Source: Byssothecium circinans | Taxonomy: Eukaryota > Ascomycota > Dothideomycetes > Pleosporales > Massarinaceae | Direction of reading: 5' to 3' | Length of the DNA stretch: 64,000 bases | Assembly: GCA_010015675.1 (NCBI GenBank) | Contig: ML976993.1 | Span: 168,829 to 232,828, forward strand | Shown here: piece after piece, positions 56,363-64,000 of the stretch | Position numbering within the stretch: position 1 is the stretch's first letter | Layout of the letters: the number at the start of each line of letters is the position of its first letter | Notes under the pieces: generated by a model | The model's database searches: none | The model's input: the letters and a program-made list of their open reading frames with translations, nothing else | Told to the model about the DNA's origin: nothing | Translations under genes and position numbers: made by a program

Positions 56363-57443
56363 ATGGCACCTCACGCTGAAGAGCCAAAACCTGATACTGG
56401 TATCGACCTTATCCAGCACGACGGCACAGTCTATGGCGACTGGCGCGACGAGTTCCACCGCAACGGATGCGCCATCGTCAAGAACGTGATAAGTCCCGAA
56501 CGCGCGGAATATTACAAGCAAAAGCAAATCGAATGGCTTCAATCCTTCGGTCTCGGCTTCGACCCCAAAGATGAATCGACATGGACACAAGAGCACCTCC
56601 CCGTCAGCTTCAAAGGCGGCATGTACTTTGCCTATTCCAGCACACATGAGAAGTTCGTCTGGGAAGCCCGCACGGAGCCCAAGATCATCGAAACCTTCAG
56701 CAAGCTCTGGGGTACGGATGAACTTTTGGTGTCTTTTGATGGTATGAACATTACGCTGCCGCGACAGAAGGATCTAACGTGGAGTCCGTGGCCGCATTGC
56801 GATCAGAGTCCTGCGAGGAAGGGCATGCAGTGTGTGCAAGGATTGGTGAACTTTCAGCCCAATGGCCCAGATGATGGTGGCTTGATCTTGATGAAGGGAA
56901 GCTCCAAGCTGTTTGATGATTTCTTCAGGGAGACTAGGGAGCAGGATGATCATGCGGATAAGCCGCCGGAGGAGAACTTCAAGGACTTGTTCATCTTCAA
57001 GGAGAGCGATGTTAAGTGGTTCGAGGACCATGGCTGCACTTTGGAGAAGGTGAACCTCGAGCCTGGAGACCTGGTAAGTTTCGACTTTCTTACATTACTT
57101 CGCCATGATTTTGGTTGTAGAGTGAGCATATGTTAACATACCAAAGGTTCTCTGGGACTCTCGCACCTTACACTACGCCTGCTTTCCCAAGGGCGACCGC
57201 ATTCGCCATGTACAATACGTTTGCATGACGCCAGCCAAGTTCGCGAAGAAGGAGGATCTCGAGCTCAAGGCGAACATGTTCAAGACATGGCAGGGAACAA
57301 CACACTGGCCGCACTGCAACATTCGCAAGCAAGGTCCACCGATGAGAGATGGAAAGGAATGTCCCCTGAACAGGACAGAACCGTTAGAGAAGCCCGAGAT
57401 TACGGACCGGTTGCTTCAATTAGCTGCTGTGAAGGCTTATTGA
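56363..57443 (+). CDS. PhyH-family Fe(II)/2-oxoglutarate dioxygenase (copy 2)
   Basis: Exons 56363-57073 and 57147-57443 (intron GTAAGT..CAAAG) give 335 aa. Iron ligands His145 and Asp147 in WPHCDQSP and His246 in DSRTLHYA. Shared plan with copy 1: WRDEFHRNGCAIVKNVISPERAEYY, LLVSFDGMNITLP, LVNFQPNGPDDGGLILMKGS and THWPHCNIRKQG at the end. Clear paralogue of the gene at 49926, but diverged, with a different intron pattern. It lies just outside the inverted segment, so the inversion changed its distance and orientation relative to the other cluster genes. It appears intact. Confidence 0.9.
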
Positions 57444-57894
57444 GGACTGGAGGGCGGAGTGTGGGTGATGGTCTTGCCTTGTACTTTGTTATGTAGTTAG
57501 CCAATACGTTTCCAATCTTATGTCAAACAATGCTTGTGCTTCTTTAATATCGGATGTATCTAACGTGGATGCGGCGCAGGTTTGCTTAGTACGCATCTAA
57601 AGGTGAAAGGCTAAGTCACGTGTACATCCAAATCAAAGAAACACTGCCGCACCATCTGCCTATTCGTCCAACAAGAGTCTCATTAATAAATTTTCTCTGT
57701 ATAGCTTCCCGTAAGTTCTCTCTATCCCATTGTATAAGCTCGTCATATGTGGTCTATCCGGTTCTATCAACTTTACGACCGCAATCTATCCGCCGGGTAA
57801 ACCCACAAACCATCTCACACCAGATCATCGCCCACAACCTTCTTGCCAACATACACCCTTATTTACACATTATCTGCTCAACCTCATCTTGGCA
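57444..57894. other. Intergenic, LPMO promoter
   Basis: No supported feature besides a C-rich leader before 57895. Confidence 0.5.
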
Positions 57895-58980
57895 ATGCCT
57901 CCCAACATGCGCGTCAATTTTCTCCTCTTGACCTCTTGGCTATCTTCCATAACACAAGCACACTGTACGTTCCTCACCCAACCCAACAACCCTCTACACC
58001 CTCATTCCCTTCCAACCCCACACAGACAGCCCCCATCTCCCCCAACCATCAAAAACTAATCACACCAAGCAAAGATGTGTTCAGCCGCTTCCTCTTCAAC
58101 AACACCATAACCGAACAATGGGAATACGTCCGGCACCTTTCCCTCTCACCCTTCCCCTCCATCCACCCCCCTCACCAACCCCCACCTCAGAAACATAACC
58201 CAAGGCCCCGCCGCCGACTCCGGCCTCACCGACCAATACATGCCCTACTACGACATCTACGACGCCAACATCCGCTGCGGCCGCGGCGGCGCCGCCTCCG
58301 GCCCCGGCACAAAAACCGCGCTTCTCAACGCCGGCGAGCAGGTAGGCTTCGTGGTGGGTCGGAGCGCGGATGAGCCGCTGGAGCCGTATGTAATGTATCA
58401 TAATGGGCCTGGGCAGGCGTATCTGAGTAAGAGTTTGGTTGAGAGGGGGTTGGTGGGGTTGGAGAAGTATGAGGGCGACGGGGACTGGTTTAAAATTGCG
58501 AGTTTGGGGACGGAGAGTGATGATGTTTGGAGTACTAGGGGGAAGACTAGGGTGCGTGTTTTCTTTTCCTTCTTTTTGGGGGGGAGAAGTGGAGGCATTT
58601 GGGGTGACGGTGACTAATGGCTGCGGGTAGATGAACTTTACTATCCCCGAGACGACGCCGCCGGGGCACTATCTACTACGTGTCGAGCATCTATATGTAC
58701 GTCCTACGTACAATACGAAGCAGTTCTACATCGCTTGCGCGCAGGTCGAGATCCGTGGGCCTGGGGGAGGGGATCCGAAGCCGTTGGTCAAGTTCCCGGG
58801 GGCTTATGATTTGAGTGATCCCGGTAAGTGTTCTATGTGTCGGATATGAAATGGTATGAAGGAGAAGTACTGACATGCTTATGTACGGCAGGTATCTGGG
58901 TTGAGCCTCGTATCTATGAGTATCCATTGACGGGACTGCTGTCGTACGTGGCTCTTGGTCCGCCAGTCTGGAGAGGATAG
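57895..58980 (+). CDS. AA9 lytic polysaccharide monooxygenase (GH61)
   Basis: Secreted copper enzyme that oxidatively cuts cellulose or hemicellulose. Exons 57895-57964, 58075-58132, 58191-58551, 58631-58823 and 58892-58980 give 256 aa. Signal peptide to Ala22, then the mature N-terminal copper-binding His23-Tyr formed across the first splice (QA/HYVFSRF). Second ligand His176 in [12 protein letters not shown]; the axial Tyr196 in [11 protein letters not shown] with its Gln. WEYVRNITQ and [10 protein letters not shown] are family marks. The second intron works only with a GC donor at 58133 (GCACCT, weak) joined to the AG at 58189-58190; other choices break the frame. No CBM1 or GPI tail. Confidence 0.87.
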
Positions 58981-59197
58981 GAGGGTTGATGGAAACATGA
59001 AGCATAGCACTGCTGTCCTACTGGATAGAATAAGGCTGTATTATCATCCTATATCATACGTTATCGTACTGTTCGCTCTGGTATTCTGCTGTAGCCCTTC
59101 GACGACATCCATCCCATTAACAAGATCTGCACACATCTCCGACAAATTGCGTCCTTCTCTTAATCTTCCTCCTTCCTTTTCCTTCTCACCTGCCATA

Positions 59198-62190
59198 TTA
59201 GCCTCCCACCCTAAACCCATGCGCAGCAGAAACCCACTCCTGATCCAGGAGCGCATTCACCCTTGTCAATATGCGATTTCCGCCTAATAGCGCTTGGAAA
59301 CCCTCCACTCTTTCCTCTGCAGACATCATAAGGAAGCTCTGTAACCCAAACGTCGACACAGTTCCCGATGGACCTCTCGTAGTTGGACTCAACGAATACT
59401 CAACTTGATTTCTGAGCCAGGAGATGATGGCTTGGGCGGCGAAGGCGTTGAGACCCGCACGGCGAAGAAAGAGTTCCCACTACTCTTTGTCAGCTTGAGG
59501 AAATCATCATCTAGTGGCCATACTCACATTCGTTACGTCAGCAAGCGGCTTGATGTCGCCAATATCTTTCGATCCGTATGGTAGTCCAAAGTTCGCCATT
59601 TCGATAATAACAGACCGCGAAAGCGCTTGGTCGCCGCCGGGCACAAACCGCACCAGCACATCTGCCTCCATCTTGCCCGAAAATTTCTCAAACGCAGTGA
59701 TCGCTTCCAAATCACGAGTATCAACAGGCCGGCCAGTCCCACGTTCCTCCATCTCGCGACTTAGTCCCTCACTGACCATGACGACTAGTCTCTCATATCT
59801 ATGTTGAAGTGATATAATCCGATATTTAAGCTCCGAGTGATCGGGCTGCCCGGGAAGTGCGCGTTGTTTTATTTGTTGTAGAGTAGCGAGGATCAAGCCC
59901 GTCGAGGGAGATAGCAACAGATCAGCCTCCCCGGCTGTTGAGTGTGGTAGATCAAAGTCGCGACTCACGAATTCTGCATGTGGATATAGTTTCTCGATCT
60001 TTCCTGTCAGGTGTCGCTTCTGTAGAAGCGCAGATGAAATGATAAATGAACACTGGGGAAGATTTTCCGGAATCGACGGCAGCTTTGGCAGTGACGGCGG
60101 TGTGACTGCTTTCTGAAGACGATTTGAGCCTGTGCACGAGCTGGTTGATAGTGGACGGATGACAGGTGTCTTTGAAGTAGTTGGGAAATGTTGAGAGGAG
60201 GTCGCTTGATTGAGATTTTCTTTGCGTGGTTTCCCCTCCATTCCCTGCATAGCCATGAAGTGGTCCATAGCGTTGTTTGCAGAAAATATACCCCCAAACA
60301 TGACACTCTCGTCAAGTTCCTTGGCCTTTTTTGAAGTGTGTGACTGCTTTCGCTCACGCTTGGGTGGCTTGCCGTGGCGTTGGGGAGCGGTCGGTTTCAC
60401 CGGCACTCTGTTCTTCCAGTGAGGACTCTCAGCACTCTCCTGGATCGAGAGTGGGAGTCCATGAGCCTGAGAAGGCTCGATAGCGTGGGGCCGTCGCTTT
60501 CGTTCACTTTCAGCGAGGGCCTCGTCTATCTCTAACTTTCGCTTCCTGATAAGAGCATCGACATCCCCACGCTCTTGCAACTCCAAAAGTTCTAGCTCCT
60601 CGTCAGCCTCCTCGTTCTCTTCAAGCAAGCGGAGTCCATCTCTTTTCCAGATGCCAGTCGAACTTGTCACGATCTCATCCATAGTTGATGCCAAGAGTAT
60701 GTTGTTGAGGTTTCCCTCGCCATGGAGTTTTTCCTCGATGGTGACTTGCACCGATTGCAGAGGGAATGGGACTGAGGGTAAGTCCCTCTCGAGTGCCTGA
60801 ATCCCATGCCATGAAGAAGCCCCAAGTTTCCGTTTGATGTGAAGTATGAACTTGCTCTGAGCTTGCAACTCGGATTTGTTAAGCCCAGCATCTTCACGGC
60901 TTCGTTTGTAGACATCCCAAGGAGCCACTGGTAGTGTGAAGTCAACCTTGGGTACTTCGACACGCTTCGTTGTATCGGCCTCTGAAAGATTCTCGTGCTC
61001 CGCTTCCCAATTCACCTCCTCAGCAATGGGCTCAACTTCCTTATAGAAACCTGCGAAGTCATCCTCGGAATTTAGCACGTCCTCTCCGCTCTCATGTACT
61101 GATGGTAATTCATAGATATGATGTGGAATGTCCGCAAATGTTACCGTTTTCAGCTTCTTCGAGTCGGACCCGGAAAACATTGGTGGCGTGAGGGGGGTCT
61201 CGACCTTGAGCTCATCCACTTTACGTTTGAGTATTGACTTTGGCTGATCAGGATTCGAGCTGAGTGGTACTCCTTCAGCTATATCGAACAACATCTCATC
61301 ACTACAGTTCGAGCAGTTGGTCACAAAAACATCCGCGCCCATGATCTGGTCCTCGAGTGCTTTGGCTTCTGCGGCGGTCGAATTGGAATCTTCCGAAAGG
61401 ATTTCAAGTTGGTTCGCAGGCGATGAAGGGATATAAGGCGCCATTGGAGGCGAGAGAGGGAGCAGTGGAGGTGTAATAGGCTCAACCGCTGTATTCTGCA
61501 ACGATCAGTAGAAGCTTTTCGAAGAGTTTACCCACTCACTCGCTTGTATCCTAAAGCCTCCTCTTGTATCGCCTCGCCATCAAGGACGGTATACACATCC
61601 TGGACAGCATCCTGCAGATACAGCAAGTGCTCCCTCTTCATCTCAAGCCTCGAACTCTCCGCCTTTGCCCATTCGTCCTTTTGCGCCGGATAAGCCCAAT
61701 ACTTCTCCGGCCATTGCATCCCCTCATCATTTGCTTCATCAACAGGCTCGAGAGGTATCCGAAGGTCAGTAAGATCAGGCGTTTCGGTGCTGCCGAAACT
61801 CAACATATCGAGCTCGTTGTCCGTTCGCAGAACCGGTACTTCCAATTTCAGATCTCGAATGCGTCCTCTTTTATCCCAAGTCGCATCATGCTTAACGGGC
61901 GGCTCTGCGAAAGAGAAAACTGATCTCAGCAGCAATGCGCTTTGGTTGCTAATCGCAATCGGTTCCTTCGTTAGTTCGTGCGCTCGGTTAGTGGGGATAG
62001 GAGCATTTGTCGGATCGCGAAGATCCTGATCAATGGCCTCGGCGGACGGAGGCGTGATGAGGCCATTTGGCACTCGTTCCAGAGTGTAGTCCTCGCACAG
62101 GCCGTGGAAGCGTGCGTATTCCAGCACGCTCGGCTCGGGCTCTGGCGGCTGCTCTTCGCGCAGGTCATCGAGACCAAGGTCGAGCTCCAT
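59198..62190 (-). CDS. Large conserved fungal protein, possibly XPF-like/HhH
   Basis: Exons 62190-61540, 61495-59528 and 59479-59198; 966 aa. The N-terminal two thirds are low-complexity and charged, with LEVPVLRTDNELDMLSFGS, SILKRKVDELKVETPLTPP and VDFTLPVAPWD. The C-terminal about 300 residues look folded: CSFIISSALLQKRHL, EADLLLSPSTGLILATLQQIKQRALPG, RYERLVVMVSEG, AFEKFSGKMEADVLVRFVPGGD, then LRRAGLNAFAAQAIISWL, which resembles a helix-hairpin-helix. The layout recalls inactive XPF-family proteins such as Zip2/SHOC1, a meiotic crossover factor; this is inference only. The start is the Met before ELDLGLDDL; an ATG 17 codons upstream is open too. Confidence 0.7.
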
Positions 62191-63004
62191 GGCGGCTGTC
62201 GTGAAAGAATGTACATCAGCCGGCAGGATGAAGAATAGCAATGGGTATGGTCTGCGACGATTTCATGTTGTCGGGGTGGTTGGGTGGAGAAGGGTGAATG
62301 TTAAGGTCGCGTCCGAACAAACGTGAGAGGAAAGTGCGACCAGACCCGTTCCGCGCCATCACGTGTATTCGTGACTTGGGAGGAAGGCACGGCAGCTCCT
62401 GAGTCATGACCATCAATTTTTGATGCAGTGAACACGACTTCAAGGTCGTTTCAACGCTAGCGTTTCCCGTCACCGCCTTCCTCTTTCCCAATCTCGGCCT
62501 CGCGATTCTAGAAAGCTTCCTCAGGCACAAGCTCCACCAAGCCGCGCACTTCTCCTCGTTTCACGCTCGTCACAACGCCACTCGGAAACAAGTCCTCAGT
62601 GGGGCAAGTAATCAGGTTACAAATTTGTTTCGGGAAGTGGAATTGGTTAGGGGTAACAGCCCGCGGAGCATATCCAGCTACCGATGCCGAGAAAGATGAA
62701 CATGCGGGAGGCTTCAGTGCGACAAAGAAGAAGGTGGTGAGATGGGTATAGTGATAGTTCATTCATATTCTATCATCTGAATGCCGCTGTTCGGGAGGTG
62801 GTTCCTGGACCCTCTTCTCTCTCTGAGTGATCCGCCGTCTTTCCTCTCCGCTGTCCCAAAGAAACCGCTCAATGACTGCGATCCCATGACGATGCTGAAA
62901 ATAAAGAAGAAATTATGTACAGTTCTACGCTTTCAGGCCAAGCATATCAACAACGAACACACACCTCGCACAGCTCTTCTTCGCGCGATCCAGATTACTG
63001 AATT
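62191..63004. other. Intergenic
   Basis: Promoter of the large conserved protein and 3' flank of the protease. An 84-codon minus-strand frame at 62508-62762 lacks motifs and is not called. Confidence 0.45.
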
Positions 63005-64000
63005 TTATGCGACCGGGGGCTTCTCGCCGAACCCAAGGGACTGGTTGCCGCCGTTGAAAGCAACAAGCTGAGCCTTGAACATGGTGTCACCGAAGATCTG
63101 GAGGCCAGCGCCTTGGTTACCCTGAATACCACCAAAGCAAGTCGTGTTGGCCCTGTCGACAGTAGCGAAATTGATTTGGTTGCCGGGGATCTTGGCCATG
63201 TACGTGTCGCCGATGGCAACGGCCATGTCGGGAAGCTTAGCAGCGCAAGGGTAGATGAAGCCACCGACCTGAGCATTCAACTGAGCACCCTGGACCTGAG
63301 AGTAATAAGCTTCGGCGACGTTCTGGTCGACGAGGAGGAGCGATGTTCCGGTGTCGGCAATGGCCTGCGAGGCAGTCGGGTTCTCTTGAACCTTGCCATT
63401 GACGGAGAACTTGGTGGACGGGAACTGCCAGAAGCCAGAGCTGGCGTTGACGGGGATCCAAGCCATTTCTCCAGTGAACTTCGTCTGGTCGATCTTGCCG
63501 AACTCGTAGACGCCAGTGCCATCGGGGTCGAGATCAGCAGTGAAGACCGGAAGGTCAAGGTTGCCCATGACGTTATCAAAGAAGGTCTTCTGCGGGATTT
63601 TCTTGGTGCCATCGTTGACTGCGGAAGTTAATATACTACCGAAGAATGGAAGGAAGGAAGGAAATACTGACCAGTGTTAAGCTGGGAGAAAGCAAGACCA
63701 ACAAGACCGTCAGTGTTGGTGTCCTGGACGAAAGAGCGCGAGACTTGGTTGGCAAGTTCGACAGCCTGGTTCTCAACAGTAACACCACCGATCGTCACCT
63801 TGTCAGTGCCAACGGTACCAGCCGCACCAGAGCCATCACCATATGAGATCCTGAACTGGGCGCCCTCCATCTTTTTAAATGTGGTCGACTTGGAAGCATC
63901 GAAGGCGGAGTGCTGGCCGATGGACGCTTGCGGAAGATCAGTGCTGAACATCCAGCTAAAGCGAGGTCAGCCATTGAGGATCCATCATTCATTCCATGGT
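63005..64000 (-). CDS. Pepsin-like aspartic protease (A1), 5' end outside the window
   Basis: Partial. Exons within the window are 63955-63672 and 63618-63005; the DNA from 63956 to the window edge is the end of an intron (acceptor TTTAG), so the first catalytic DTGS-type Asp lies beyond 64000. Visible: LWMFSTDLP, the flap Tyr in ISYGDGSGAAGTVGTD, DGLVGLAFS, FWQFPSTKFSV, the second catalytic Asp in IADTGTSLLLVD, and the terminal QIFGDTMFKAQLVAFNGGNQSLGF. These fit a secreted penicillopepsin/aspergillopepsin-type acid protease. The intron between the exons is GTCAGT..CGCAG. Confidence 0.9.

Noticed and set aside
62508..62762. 84-codon minus-strand frame
   Set aside because: No recognisable domain or signal; cannot be separated from chance.

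Overview
The window is nuclear DNA of a filamentous ascomycete (Pezizomycotina; a dothideomycete-like fungus is my inference). The evidence is short GT-AG introns of about 45-150 nt with CTAAC/CTGAC-type branch points, single-gene units on both strands, and typical fungal families: GH72 glucanosyltransferase, GT62 mannosyltransferase, Arb1, GH125, AA9 LPMO, a SAT4-type seven-helix receptor and a pepsin-like protease. I see no rRNA, confident tRNA, CRISPR or bacterial operon structure.

Layout. 0.7-5 kb: an APH-fold kinase, a decayed tandem repeat and a GPI-anchored GH72 enzyme. 5.5-13 kb: the Golgi Arf-GEF Gea1/2 and an Anp1-like mannan polymerase subunit, both secretory. 15-26 kb: housekeeping genes rich in RNA processing (exosome Mtr3, a La-motif/Arb1 fusion, IPMK, Clp1, GH125, Pop4). 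26-41 kb: a full-length ABCA transporter with an odd intron, PNPO, Hikeshi/Opi10, an HD-domain hydrolase, a secreted asparaginase, an OSBP gene interrupted by two in-frame TAG codons, and a receptor-like membrane protein. 42-57 kb: a TPR protein, then a small metabolic cluster (two PhyH-type dioxygenases, an FAD monooxygenase, an MFS transporter, a CocE-type hydrolase and a C2H2/Zn2Cys6 regulator). 57-64 kb: an AA9 LPMO, a large conserved protein and a partial aspartic protease.

Main discovery. The cluster carries a readable chromosomal rearrangement. Two copies of a short element (270 and 155 bp, sharing one end, flanked by 13-14 bp target duplications) sit inverted about 9.3 kb apart. The halves of each target duplication are now at opposite junctions. 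The regulator and the hydrolase are each cut in two, and both reading frames rejoin exactly if the segment is turned back and one element plus one duplication copy is removed from each gene. The simplest history is insertion of the element into both genes followed by recombination between the copies, inverting FMO, PhyH, MFS and the gene halves. Nonsense and frameshift lesions in both split genes suggest the pathway is decaying.

Exon coordinates were derived by hand from splice signals and reading-frame continuity; exon sums were checked for divisibility by three. Functions rest on recognised motifs, not on database searches.
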